Made by a program: the position numbers and the translations under genes
Notes under the pieces: model-generated
What the model saw: only the letters and a program-made list of their open reading frames with translations
Databases searched by the model: none
Told to the model about the DNA's origin: nothing
Source of the DNA: JAVBNN01 sp031551525
GTDB lineage: Bacteria > Bacillota > Negativicutes > Acidaminococcales > JAISLQ01
Assembly (NCBI GenBank): GCA_031551525.1
Contig: JAVBNN010000043.1
Span: 1 to 35,645 of the forward strand
DNA: 35,645 nt
Reading direction: 5' to 3'
In this document: piece after piece, positions 16,350-23,510 of the stretch
Layout of the letters: every line of letters begins with the position of its first letter
Position numbering within the stretch: position 1 is the first letter of the stretch

Positions 16350-17372
16350 GTGGAAAAAATAAGATTGGGGCGTACCGGCCTTATGGTAACGCGCAGCAGT
16401 TTTGGGGCGCTGCCTATCCAGCGGCTGGACATGGAGGGCGCGAAAAAACTCTTGCGGGCCGCTTATGATGCGGGAATAAACTTTTTCGATACGGCGAGGG
16501 CCTATACAGACAGCGAGGAAAAGATCGGTGAGGCGTTGTCGGATGTGCGCAAAGACATAGTCATTTCGTCAAAGACCATGTCAAAGACTGCCGCCGGCCT
16601 CGATAAAGACCTCGAAACCAGTCTGCGCTATCTAAAGACAGATTATATCGATATATATCAGTTTCACAATCCGCAGTTTATCCCTGATGAAGGGCATGAA
16701 CTTTACCAGGCGGCGAAGAAGGCGAAAGAGGCGGGCAAGATACGCTTCATATCAGTCACCAACCATGCTCTCAAAAGGGCTAAAGAGATGGTGCCGACCG
16801 GCCTTTTCGACACTATGCAGTTTCCGCTGTCCGCTCTGTCTGGTGAAGATGAGTTGGAACTGTCGGCGCTCTGCCGCCAGCATGATGTGGGCCTGATCGC
16901 CATGAAGGGCCTGTGCGGCGGTCTGATCACCGATCCGACGGCCAGCTTTGCCCTCCTGCGTTCTTACGGCAACATAGTGCCTATTTGGGGCATCCAGAAA
17001 CTGGAAGAATTGGAGCAGTTTATCCAACTAGAAAAAAAGCCGCCCGTGTTGGACGACGTTATGCGTGAAGGCATAGAACGCGACCGGCGGGAACTGGGTT
17101 CGTCTTTTTGCCGGGGTTGCGGCTATTGCGTGCCGACCTGCCCGGCCAAGATAACGATAAATGTGGCGGCGCGTATGAGCCTTTTTCTCAAGCGGACCAA
17201 CCCGGCGCTTATGACTACGCCGGAGCAGCGGGCTGGCATGGATAAGGTGAAAGACTGTATAGATTGTGGCATCTGCCGGACGCATTGCCCGTACAACCTT
17301 GATACACCAGTGCTTTTGCGTAGGGAATACGCCTATTACCAGCAATATCTAAAAGAAAATAATATTGGCTAA
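16350..17372 (+). CDS. aldo/keto reductase with C-terminal 2x[4Fe-4S] ferredoxin domain
   Basis: A 340-residue fusion. Residues 1-230 are an aldo/keto reductase barrel with FFDTARAY (catalytic Asp/Tyr region), ISSKT (Lys) and YQFHNP (His). The C-terminus has two CX2CX2CX3C motifs, FCRGCGYCVPTCP (about residue 250) and CIDCGICRTHCPYNL (about 301), expected to bind two [4Fe-4S] clusters. This architecture is common in anaerobes, where a ferredoxin-linked oxidoreductase role is inferred. The GTG start is preceded by a GGGGGGA site at the right spacing; two ATGs at 16332 and 16335 lie before that site and are less likely. It closes the run that begins at 14352. Confidence 0.88.
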   Translation: MEKIRLGRTGLMVTRSSFGALPIQRLDMEGAKKLLRAAYDAGINFFDTARAYTDSEEKIGEALSDVRKDIVISSKTMSKTAAGLDKDLETSLRYLKTDYIDIYQFHNPQFIPDEGHELYQAAKKAKEAGKIRFISVTNHALKRAKEMVPTGLFDTMQFPLSALSGEDELELSALCRQHDVGLIAMKGLCGGLITDPTASFALLRSYGNIVPIWGIQKLEELEQFIQLEKKPPVLDDVMREGIERDRRELGSSFCRGCGYCVPTCPAKITINVAARMSLFLKRTNPALMTTPEQRAGMDKVKDCIDCGICRTHCPYNLDTPVLLRREYAYYQQYLKENNIG

Positions 17373-17416
17373 AAAAAGCGCTCTTTCCCGTGACACGGAA
17401 AAGAGCGCTTTTTTTA
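17371..17416. terminator. bidirectional terminator between aldo-keto reductase and metA
   Basis: A 16-bp stem (AGCGCTCTTTCCCGTG and its near-perfect complement) with a very short loop is flanked by A7 on the left and T7 on the right, so it terminates both convergent genes. Confidence 0.93.
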
Positions 17417-17494
17417 GCATCAAGAAGGCAGTTTGCCCGACTTCAGTTTCGTTATTGTACGGTAGGAAAGGGCTGGTTAAAAGGGGCGCATAAG

Positions 17495-18421
17495 TCATAT
17501 GTTTTTCAGTTTGGACAGGTCGTAAGGCGTTTCTTGATATACGTAGTAGTTCAGCCAGTTGCTAAAGAGCAGGTGGGCGCTGGAGCGCCAGCGCACTACT
17601 GGAGGCTGGGCCGGGTCGTCGTCCGGGTAGTAGTTGTCCGGAATATTTATCGGTAGTCCGGCCGCCACGTCGCGGTCGTATTCGCCTTTTAGCGTCAGGG
17701 GGTCGTATTCCGAATGGCCGGTGATGAAAAACTGGCGCCCCGCACGGTCAGACACGGCATATACGCCGGAGTCGGGCGATTCGGAGAGTATCATGAGGCG
17801 TGATTCCTGTTCGATATCGGCGCGTTTGACCTCGGTGTGGCGGGAGTGCGGCACGTAGAAAATATCGTCGAAGCCCCGAAACAGCTTGTCGTCTTTGGTG
17901 TGGTATCTGTTGTGCGGAAAGACGCCGAACATCTTAGCGGCGAGGTCGTATTTTGGTATGCCGTAGTGGTGGTATAATCCGGCCTGGGCGCCCCAGCAGA
18001 CGTGCATGGTGGAGTAGACGTGATTGTTCGCCCAGTCCATGATGCCACGTAGTTCCGGCCAGTAGGCCACCTCCTCGAAAGCCATCTTTTCCACCGGTGC
18101 GCCGGTTATGATCATACCATCGTAAAAGCGGTCTTTGACTTCGGTAAAAGTTTCGTAAAATTTGACCAGATGGTCTTGCGGGGTATTTACCGGCTCGTAG
18201 GTGGCCGTATACAGGAAGTCCACATCCACCTGGAGGGCGGAGTTGCTCAAGAGACGCAAAAACTGCGTTTCTGTTACTATTTTGGTCGGCATAAGGTTTA
18301 AGAGGAGAATCTTCAGCGGGCGTATGTCCTGGCGGTTGGCCCGCTCTTCGTTCATTATAAAAATATTTTCTTCTTCGAGGACGGAGACAGCGGGGAGGTT
18401 GTTGGGGATATTTATCGGCAT
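17495..18421 (-). CDS. metA: homoserine O-acetyltransferase (MetA family)
   Basis: A 308-residue MetA-family acyltransferase that activates homoserine for methionine synthesis. Cys142 in HVCWGAQAG is the nucleophile; His236 and Glu238 (ITGHSEYD) complete the catalytic set. Position 111, in ITGAPVEKMAFEEV, is Glu. In characterised MetA enzymes Glu at 111 goes with acetyl-CoA use and Gly with succinyl-CoA, so I predict O-acetylhomoserine as product although databases often name the family O-succinyltransferase. The divergent neighbour encodes O-acetylhomoserine sulfhydrylase, which agrees. Its promoter is overlapped by an inverted repeat. Confidence 0.93.
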   Translation of the reverse strand: MPINIPNNLPAVSVLEEENIFIMNEERANRQDIRPLKILLLNLMPTKIVTETQFLRLLSNSALQVDVDFLYTATYEPVNTPQDHLVKFYETFTEVKDRFYDGMIITGAPVEKMAFEEVAYWPELRGIMDWANNHVYSTMHVCWGAQAGLYHHYGIPKYDLAAKMFGVFPHNRYHTKDDKLFRGFDDIFYVPHSRHTEVKRADIEQESRLMILSESPDSGVYAVSDRAGRQFFITGHSEYDPLTLKGEYDRDVAAGLPINIPDNYYPDDDPAQPPVVRWRSSAHLLFSNWLNYYVYQETPYDLSKLKNI

Positions 18422-18467
18422 GGTTGCTTATTCCTCACTTTGCAAAACTTTATAGATGCTTTAATTT

Positions 18468-18497
18468 ATTATCGTTGACAGGTATACGCTCTGTCAA
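18468..18497 (-). promoter_or_regulatory. metA promoter
   Basis: Minus strand -35 TTGACA (18492-18497), 18-nt spacer, -10 GATAAT (18468-18473). The -35 lies inside the right arm of an inverted repeat. Confidence 0.65.
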
Positions 18498-18498
18498 C
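18474..18498. repeat. inverted repeat, candidate operator of metA/metY
   Basis: Perfect 8-bp arms GTTGACAG (18474-18481) and CTGTCAAC (18491-18498) with a 9-bp spacer cover the metA promoter. A second pair, TACTCTT (18501-18507) and AAGAGTA (18525-18531), brackets the metY -35. No S-box (SAM-I) riboswitch core is present in this 189-bp gap. Confidence 0.55.
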
Positions 18499-18519
18499 AT
18501 TACTCTTACAAAAAGTTTA

Positions 18520-18548
18520 TTGACAAGAGTATTTTTACGTGTTACTGT
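18520..18548 (+). promoter_or_regulatory. metY promoter
   Basis: -35 TTGACA (18520-18525), 17-nt spacer, weak -10 TACTGT (18543-18548), 62 nt upstream of the metY ATG. Confidence 0.5.
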
Positions 18549-18610
18549 AACTTTTAGATTGAGCCAAAGCGCCGTCAAGTCGGCTGGCTGCGGCTAGCGG
18601 GAGGTAAAAC

Positions 18611-19894
18611 ATGGAGGGAAAAAACTGGCAATTTGCTACCTTGGCCGTGCACGGCGGACAGTCGCCCGACCCGGCGACCGGCGCACGGACGGCGCCGGTC
18701 TATATGACGACGGCATACAGCTTCCGCGATACAGATCATGCCGCGCGGTTGTTCGACTTGTCGGAGGCGGGCAATATTTACACCCGCCTGATGAATCCGA
18801 CCAGCGAGGTGGTGGAAAAGCGGATCGCCCTCCTCGAGGGCGGTGTGGGAGCTTTGTCTTTCGCCTCCGGGCATGCGGCGGTGCTGGGCGCCATACTAAA
18901 TATTGCCCAGCAGGGTGACGAAATAGTCGCCTCGTCCGCTTTATACGGCGGCACGTATAATATGTTCCTCTACACTTTGCCCAAACTGGGTATCAAGGTG
19001 ACGCTGGTCGACCCGTCCGATCCGGACAATTTCCGCCGGGCAGTAACGGGAAAAACCAAAGCTGTGTTTGCCGAAAGCATCGGCAATCCGGGCCTGGATG
19101 TGCTGGAAATGGAACAAGTGGCGGCAGCGGCGCACGACAACGGTTTGCCGCTTATCGTCGACAGTACTTTTGCTACGCCTTACCTCAACAGGCCGCTTGA
19201 TTTTGGCGCGGATATAGTAGTGCACTCGGCTACCAAGTTTTTGGGCGGGCATGGCACGGCCATGGGCGGGCTGGTAGTGGACGGCGGACGCTTTGACTGG
19301 GCGGGCGACAAGTTCCCGCTGCTCTCTGAGCCCGATCCGAGTTATCACGGCCTTTGCTATACGGATCTCGGCGCGGCGGCCTTCATCACCCGCCTGCGGG
19401 TGCAGATCATGCGCGATATGGGCGCCTGCCAAAGTCCCTTTAATTCTTTTCTCATCATCCAGGGGCTGGAAACACTGCATCTTAGAATGAAGGCGCATAG
19501 CGAAAATGCTCTGGCGGTGGCAGAGTATCTCGGCTCACATCCGGCAGTAGCCTGGGTAAACTATGCAGGCCTTGCTGCCAACAAAAACCACGCTCTGGCG
19601 CAAAAATACCTGCCCAGGGGTGCGGGCGCCATGCTCACCTTTGGCATCAAAGGCGGCCGGGCGGCCGGCAAAAAATTTATCGACAGCCTCGAACTGTTTT
19701 CCCTAGTGGCCAATGTGGGCGATGTGCGCTCGCTGGTCATACACCCGGCCAGCACTACCCACTCGCAACTGACGGACGAACAACTCAAAAGCGCCGGGGT
19801 GAGCGACGACATGGTGCGGCTGTCGGTCGGTCTTGAAGACAAGGACGACCTGATCGCCGACTTGGGCCAGGCTTTGGAAAAAAGTTGCCGCTGA
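18611..19894 (+). CDS. metY: O-acetylhomoserine sulfhydrylase
   Basis: A 427-residue Cys/Met-metabolism PLP enzyme (gamma family) that makes homocysteine from O-acetylhomoserine and sulfide. The length and the features TLAVHGGQSPDP, NIYTRLMNPTSEVVE, ESIGNPGLDVL and HSATKFLGGHG with PLP-binding Lys209 fit MetY rather than the shorter cystathionine synthases. A C-terminal HPASTTHSQL motif is typical. The start follows GGGAGGT. Paired divergently with metA (Glu111 type), it forms a direct-sulfhydrylation route to homocysteine. It ends 26 nt before the promoter of a degenerate tRNA-Cys unit. Confidence 0.94.
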   Translation: MEGKNWQFATLAVHGGQSPDPATGARTAPVYMTTAYSFRDTDHAARLFDLSEAGNIYTRLMNPTSEVVEKRIALLEGGVGALSFASGHAAVLGAILNIAQQGDEIVASSALYGGTYNMFLYTLPKLGIKVTLVDPSDPDNFRRAVTGKTKAVFAESIGNPGLDVLEMEQVAAAAHDNGLPLIVDSTFATPYLNRPLDFGADIVVHSATKFLGGHGTAMGGLVVDGGRFDWAGDKFPLLSEPDPSYHGLCYTDLGAAAFITRLRVQIMRDMGACQSPFNSFLIIQGLETLHLRMKAHSENALAVAEYLGSHPAVAWVNYAGLAANKNHALAQKYLPRGAGAMLTFGIKGGRAAGKKFIDSLELFSLVANVGDVRSLVIHPASTTHSQLTDEQLKSAGVSDDMVRLSVGLEDKDDLIADLGQALEKSCR

Positions 19895-19900
19895 TTTGCT

Positions 19901-19929
19901 TTGTTGTGAGCAGTGTGCTATTATATAAT
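19901..19929 (+). promoter_or_regulatory. promoter of the tRNA-Cys-like gene
   Basis: TTGTTG (19901-19906), 17-nt spacer, perfect TATAAT (19924-19929); the tRNA body starts 15 nt after the -10. Confidence 0.6.
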
Positions 19930-19944
19930 CTGTAATTATTATCC

Positions 19945-20019
19945 GGCGGCGTAGCCAAACGTTAAGGCAACGGCCCGCAAGGCCCTGATTCCCGCGTTCA
20001 ATTCCGGGCGCCGCCTCCA
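19945..20019 (+). tRNA. degenerate tRNA-Cys(GCA)-like gene
   Basis: Acceptor stem GGCGGCG / CGCCGCC is perfect, the discriminator base is U and CCA is encoded; anticodon GCA and U73 are the main Cys identity elements. The rest departs from a normal tRNA. The D-loop has GT where GG is expected, anticodon-loop position 33 is C instead of the nearly universal U, the anticodon stem has a C-C mismatch (19971/19985), and the T-stem has two central mismatches (G-G and C-C). The T-loop TTCAATT is normal. It has its own promoter and a perfect terminator, so it may be an expressed unusual tRNA or a recent pseudogene. Confidence 0.7.
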
Positions 20020-20029
20020 AAAAATCTTG

Positions 20030-20061
20030 ACCGCTGGCAATGCATAGCCAGCGGTATTTTT
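20030..20061 (+). terminator. intrinsic terminator of the tRNA-Cys-like gene
   Basis: Perfect 9-bp stem ACCGCTGGC / GCCAGCGGT with an 8-nt loop, followed by ATTTTTATTT. Confidence 0.9.
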
Positions 20062-20075
20062 ATTTGAAAAAAATC

Positions 20076-20104
20076 TTGACTTTTTTCAAGGAAAATAGTA
20101 CTAT
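20076..20104 (+). promoter_or_regulatory. candidate speD-speE promoter
   Basis: -35 TTGACT (20076-20081), 17-nt spacer, -10 TACTAT (20099-20104). It leaves a 5' leader of roughly 230 nt before speD. Confidence 0.55.
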
Positions 20105-20232
20105 CATAATCAGCCACTTTTGAGTTTAGCTATAGTGTTATTTTAAATTAAAATAAGCTGACAGAAATCAACTAATATAGAGAATAACTGCTATTGAGCC
20201 GATATGCCAAAAGTGAGAAACCAGTTTTTAAA

Positions 20233-20319
20233 TACTAAACAAATAAAGAGTGTTAAGTTTAATAGAGTGAGGTTTGATGCAGTTAACGATACCTCTCTAT
20301 TTATCTTTACTAAACAAAT
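20233..20319 (+). promoter_or_regulatory. structured speD leader with direct repeats
   Basis: The leader holds two copies of the 12-mer TACTAAACAAAT (20233-20244 and 20308-20319). A hairpin lies between them: AATAGAG...AGGT (20261-20273, with a 2-nt bulge) pairs with ACCTCTCTATT (20291-20301) around a 17-nt loop. It ends about 10 nt before the AAGAAGG site of speD. No known riboswitch class is recognised. Confidence 0.4.
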
Positions 20320-20340
20320 CCTGGTGGAAAGAAGGTCTTA

Positions 20341-20772
20341 ATGATGAAAATGGATACCCTCGGCCGTCATATCATCGTGGAGTATTACAATTGCAATTGT
20401 GATATTTTGAGCCAGCCGCAGCTTATCGAACAGTATATGAAAGAAGCCGCTGTGTTGGCCAGGGCGACCATCGTGGAGTCATTTTTTCATCATTTTAGCC
20501 CGTGGGGCGTGAGCGGCGCAGTCATCATTTCCGAGTCCCACCTGACTATACACACCTGGCCGGAGTACGGCTACGCGGCGGTAGATCTTTTTACCTGCGG
20601 TGATCTCGAGCCCTGGCGCGGTTTTGAGCACCTCGAGCGTATGTTTGAGGCGACTAGCAGCGAGTCTATGGAAATAGCCCGCGGTATGACCGAGAAAATC
20701 AGAAAGTTTTGCCCGCGCGAGTTGGGAAATATTTCTTATAAACCCATGGAAGAAGCGGTGGAGGCTGTTTGA
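20341..20772 (+). CDS. speD: S-adenosylmethionine decarboxylase proenzyme
   Basis: A 143-residue bacterial AdoMetDC proenzyme. It self-cleaves at Glu65-Ser66 in SESHLTIHTWPEYGY to make a pyruvoyl cofactor, then decarboxylates S-adenosylmethionine to supply the aminopropyl donor for spermidine. VDLFTCG and the conserved N-terminal LGRHIIVEYYNC agree with the family. Tandem ATGs at 20341 and 20344 follow AAGAAGG; the first is used. The stop overlaps the start of speE (TGATG), so the two are translationally coupled. The long leader suggests regulation at the RNA level. Confidence 0.95.
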   Translation: MMKMDTLGRHIIVEYYNCNCDILSQPQLIEQYMKEAAVLARATIVESFFHHFSPWGVSGAVIISESHLTIHTWPEYGYAAVDLFTCGDLEPWRGFEHLERMFEATSSESMEIARGMTEKIRKFCPRELGNISYKPMEEAVEAV

Positions 20773-21620
20773 TGAATATCTGGTATCAAGAAGAATGGTG
20801 TGCGGGGACACGTTTTTCCGTCAAGGTGGACAAACACCTCTACAGTGAGCAAACGCCCTTCCAGCGGCTGGATGTTTTTGCAAGCGTGGATTATGGGCGT
20901 TTTTTCAGTTTAGACGGCTATATAATGATCACCGAAAAAGACGAATTTGTTTACCACGATATGATCGTCCACCCGGCCATGGCAGTAAATCCCGCTATCA
21001 AGAACGTGCTGGTCATCGGCGGAGGGGACGGCGGCACCGTTCGGGAACTCTTGCGCTATGGCGGCATCGAGCGGATAGATATGGTAGAGATAGACGAGCG
21101 GGTAGTCCGGGTGTGCCAGGAGTTTTTTCCGATAACGGCGGCAAAGTTGACTGACCAGCGGGTCAAATTGATCTTTGACGACGGGCTGAAATTTGTTCGT
21201 GAGGCCAAGGAAGATAGTTACGATCTTATCATAGTGGACTCCACCGACCCCATAGGTCCGGGCGAGGGGCTGTTTACCGAGGAGTTTTACAGAAATTGCT
21301 CGCGTGTTCTTTCCCCGGAGGGCATACTGGTCAATCAGAATGAAAGCCCTTATTACGAGTGCAACCGCCGGGAGATGCAGCGGGCCTACAGGAAGATCAA
21401 GGCGGTGTTTCCCGTCGCGCTGGCCTATCAGGCGCACATCCCGACTTACGCTTCCGGGCAGTGGATGTTCGGCTTTGGCAGCAAAAAACTGCACCCTTTG
21501 CATGATGTGGATATAGAGAAATGGAAAAAACGGGGCCTTAAAACCAGGTATTATAACCCCAGCCTACACTTCGGGGCGTTCGCCCTGCCGACCTTCGTAA
21601 AAGAATATCTAAAGGGATAA
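20772..21620 (+). CDS. speE: spermidine synthase
   Basis: A 282-residue aminopropyltransferase that joins decarboxylated SAM to putrescine to form spermidine. The Rossmann nucleotide-binding motif is VLVIGGGDGGTVREL (about residue 79), followed by MVEIDERVV, and the catalytic Asp lies in IVDSTDPIGPGEGLF (about 155). The ATG overlaps the speD stop by one base; a TTG one codon earlier is less likely. No agmatinase or ornithine decarboxylase is nearby, so putrescine is made or imported from elsewhere. Confidence 0.95.
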   Translation: MNIWYQEEWCAGTRFSVKVDKHLYSEQTPFQRLDVFASVDYGRFFSLDGYIMITEKDEFVYHDMIVHPAMAVNPAIKNVLVIGGGDGGTVRELLRYGGIERIDMVEIDERVVRVCQEFFPITAAKLTDQRVKLIFDDGLKFVREAKEDSYDLIIVDSTDPIGPGEGLFTEEFYRNCSRVLSPEGILVNQNESPYYECNRREMQRAYRKIKAVFPVALAYQAHIPTYASGQWMFGFGSKKLHPLHDVDIEKWKKRGLKTRYYNPSLHFGAFALPTFVKEYLKG

Positions 21621-21623
21621 AAG

Positions 21624-21696
21624 AAAGATTCCTCGTTTGGTTCGAAATGACAAGATCGTATTGTGACTGTCGTTCCGAGCAAGGCGAGGAATCTTT
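21624..21696. repeat. long palindromic repeat element
   Basis: Perfect outer arms AAAGATTCCTCG (21624-21635) and CGAGGAATCTTT (21685-21696) enclose imperfect inner arms (TTCG-AATGACA against TGTCGTTCCGAGC). The pattern resembles the widespread bacterial dispersed repeat built on ATTCCTCG and TCATTCCGAGC half-sites. It lies between convergent speE and the OFA transporter and may act as a terminator for both. Confidence 0.7.
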
Positions 21697-21737
21697 GTAT
21701 TTAAATTTGCAAGTATTTTATAAAGTGGTTTTTACTG

Positions 21738-22979
21738 CTATTTTGCGGGTTTCGGTTGGTCTGTTGCGCCAAGCGGCTGGCGTTTGAGGCGCAGGAGGAG
21801 GGCGACAGCCAAGGAGACGAGAAAGCATAGGGCAAAGATGCTGAGTATTTGAGTATAGCTGTTGGTGGCGCTTTTTATCCAGGCTACCCAGAGGGGGCCG
21901 ATGACACCGGCCGCCGCCCAGGCGGTGAGTATTTCGCCGTGAATGGCGCCCAGCTGTTTGGTGCCGAATATATCGCTCAAAAAAGCCGGGATAGTAGCGA
22001 AACCGCCGCCGTAGCAAGAGATGATGAGATAGATGAGGAATTGGAAGAGCATGCTGTTTGTGGTTTGTGAGAGGGCAAAGAAAGCTACGGTTTGAATGAT
22101 AAAAAAGGCTATGTAGGTATTGGCCCGCCCGAGATAGTCAGAAACGGAAGACCATATGAAGCGGCCTGCTCCGTTGATAAGGCCGATGATGCCGACCATG
22201 CTGGCTGCGGCCAGCGGCGAGAGGTTTATCACTTCCTGGGCCATGGGCGAGGCTACGCTCAAAAGGCCGATACCGCAGGTGATGTTGATGAAGAGCAGCC
22301 ACCAGAGGGCATAAAACTGCCAGGTTTTGATGGCCTCGGATGCTGTGCGCTGGTGTATGACGCCGGTGATCTTGCAGGCGCCGCTACTGGCGGCGGTTTG
22401 CGCCTGGACGGGCGGAGCTGGCGGGGGAGCGAGGTAGAGCGATGAGGCGAGCATAACGATGAAGTAAATGCTGCCGAGTATCCAAAAGCTGCTGACCAGA
22501 TTGTATTTTTCCATGAGTACCTGGAAAGCAGGGCCGGCAATCAGGCTGGAGAAGCCAAAACCCATGATGGCTATGCCGGTGGCGAAGCCGCGTTTTTCAG
22601 GGAACCATTTGACGAGGGTGGATACAGGTGTGATGTAGCCAACGCCGAGGCCGATACCTCCGATGATGCCGTAGAACACATAAAGAAGCGGCAGGCTTTT
22701 CAGGCTTATTGCGAGACCCGTGCCGAGCATGCCGACCGAGAAAAACATGGTGGAAAAGAGGCCGGAGCGCTTGGGGCCGTATTTTTCCACATAGGTGCCG
22801 AGCGAGGCGGCGGACAGACCGAGAAAAAGTATGGCCAGCGAGAATGTCCACTGGGTTTCATTCATGCTGGAAGACAGCTCTTTCATAATTGGCTTGGTGA
22901 GTACGCTCCAGGCATACACGCTGCCGATGGAGATGTGGATGCCGACGGCGGATAGGGCTATTAGCCAACGATTCTTCAT
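21738..22979 (-). CDS. OFA-family MFS transporter (oxalate/formate antiporter type)
   Basis: A 413-residue major-facilitator protein of the OFA family, with about 12 membrane segments. Family features are the N-terminal HISIGSVYAWSVLTKPIM, GLGVGYITPVSTLVKWFPEKRG and, in the C-half, GGGFATIPAFLSDIFG and LTAWAAAGVIGP. Substrates are probably small carboxylates such as oxalate, formate or lactate. The start at MKNRW follows AAAGGAG; an upstream in-frame Met has no site. About 500 bp upstream on the same strand are two tandem ZTP riboswitches, the only visible candidate control elements. Confidence 0.9.
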   Translation of the reverse strand: MKNRWLIALSAVGIHISIGSVYAWSVLTKPIMKELSSSMNETQWTFSLAILFLGLSAASLGTYVEKYGPKRSGLFSTMFFSVGMLGTGLAISLKSLPLLYVFYGIIGGIGLGVGYITPVSTLVKWFPEKRGFATGIAIMGFGFSSLIAGPAFQVLMEKYNLVSSFWILGSIYFIVMLASSLYLAPPPAPPVQAQTAASSGACKITGVIHQRTASEAIKTWQFYALWWLLFINITCGIGLLSVASPMAQEVINLSPLAAASMVGIIGLINGAGRFIWSSVSDYLGRANTYIAFFIIQTVAFFALSQTTNSMLFQFLIYLIISCYGGGFATIPAFLSDIFGTKQLGAIHGEILTAWAAAGVIGPLWVAWIKSATNSYTQILSIFALCFLVSLAVALLLRLKRQPLGATDQPKPAK

Positions 22980-23246
22980 AGTAGGTTGCTCCTTTGTATT
23001 AGACTGACGATAAAGCGGCATATGCGGTGTTGTCGCTTACGTTCACTCGCTTGTGTTAAGTCAGAGAACCACCGCTTTAGCTGTGTGTTGATCGCTTAGT
23101 TCAGAGGATATATCCGATGAACCTTTCCTTAAAAGAAACTCCTCGACTTCTGTCTCGGAGAAAGCGTCCGCATCAGTACTAAAGTGCTGTGCGTCTGCTT
23201 CCACGACGCTTCGCGAGCCTCGCCCCGCCTTGCCTCTGCCACTTTC
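22980..23246. other. gene-free structured region, probable repeat-derived DNA
   Basis: No convincing gene. It contains nested inverted repeats (AAAGCGG and CCGCTTT about 60 bp apart, with GCGGTG / CACCGC inside them) near 23011-23080 and a 10-bp hairpin with one bulge at about 23169-23193. One minus-strand frame stays open for about 60 codons with an acidic sequence but no start. It resembles decayed or repeat-derived DNA; no family is recognised. Confidence 0.4.
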
Positions 23247-23408
23247 TTGTCAGTCTTTCCGTTATTGGTATAATGTGCTGATAACGCTATGTAGCCTTGT
23301 CTACGAAGTTCACGGATGAACAAGTGCCGCGGGTGACATGGATGTCGCAAAAGCGGCGACTGCTTTCTCACCAACCTTCCGTTATTGGTACAGGTGAGGG
23401 ATTTTTTT
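23247..23408 (+). ncRNA. candidate small RNA with own promoter and terminator
   Basis: A near-consensus promoter (TTGTCA 23247-23252, 16-nt spacer, TATAAT 23269-23274) would start RNA near 23281. The next 128 nt form several hairpins: GTAG/CTAC, GTTCA/TGAAC, and GCCGC/GCGGC with GACAT/ATGTC nested inside. They end in a terminator-like stem CTCACC (23367-23372) / GGTGAG (23393-23398) followed by GGAT7. The 14-mer TTCCGTTATTGGTA occurs both in the promoter (23257) and in the terminator (23377). No reading frame or known RNA family is recognised. It is antisense to the leader between the riboswitches and the OFA gene. Confidence 0.45.
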
Positions 23409-23470
23409 GTCTTTTTATTGTTCGAGTTGTGGCATTTTGGGGTAGTACATTTTGGCACTTTGTGTTCCAT

Positions 23471-23510
23471 AAAAATAAAAACGCCCGGGCACAAAGTTCC
23501 TGCCCAGACG
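23471..23510 (-). terminator. terminator of ZTP riboswitch B
   Basis: On the minus strand CGTCTGGGCA pairs with TGCCCGGGCG and is followed by TTTTTATTTTT. The 5' arm is the conserved 3' part of the aptamer, so ligand binding should block the terminator. Confidence 0.85.

Noticed and set aside
18422..18610. SAM (S-box) riboswitch before metY or metA
   Set aside because: The conserved S-box core is absent; the gap holds promoters and short inverted repeats only.
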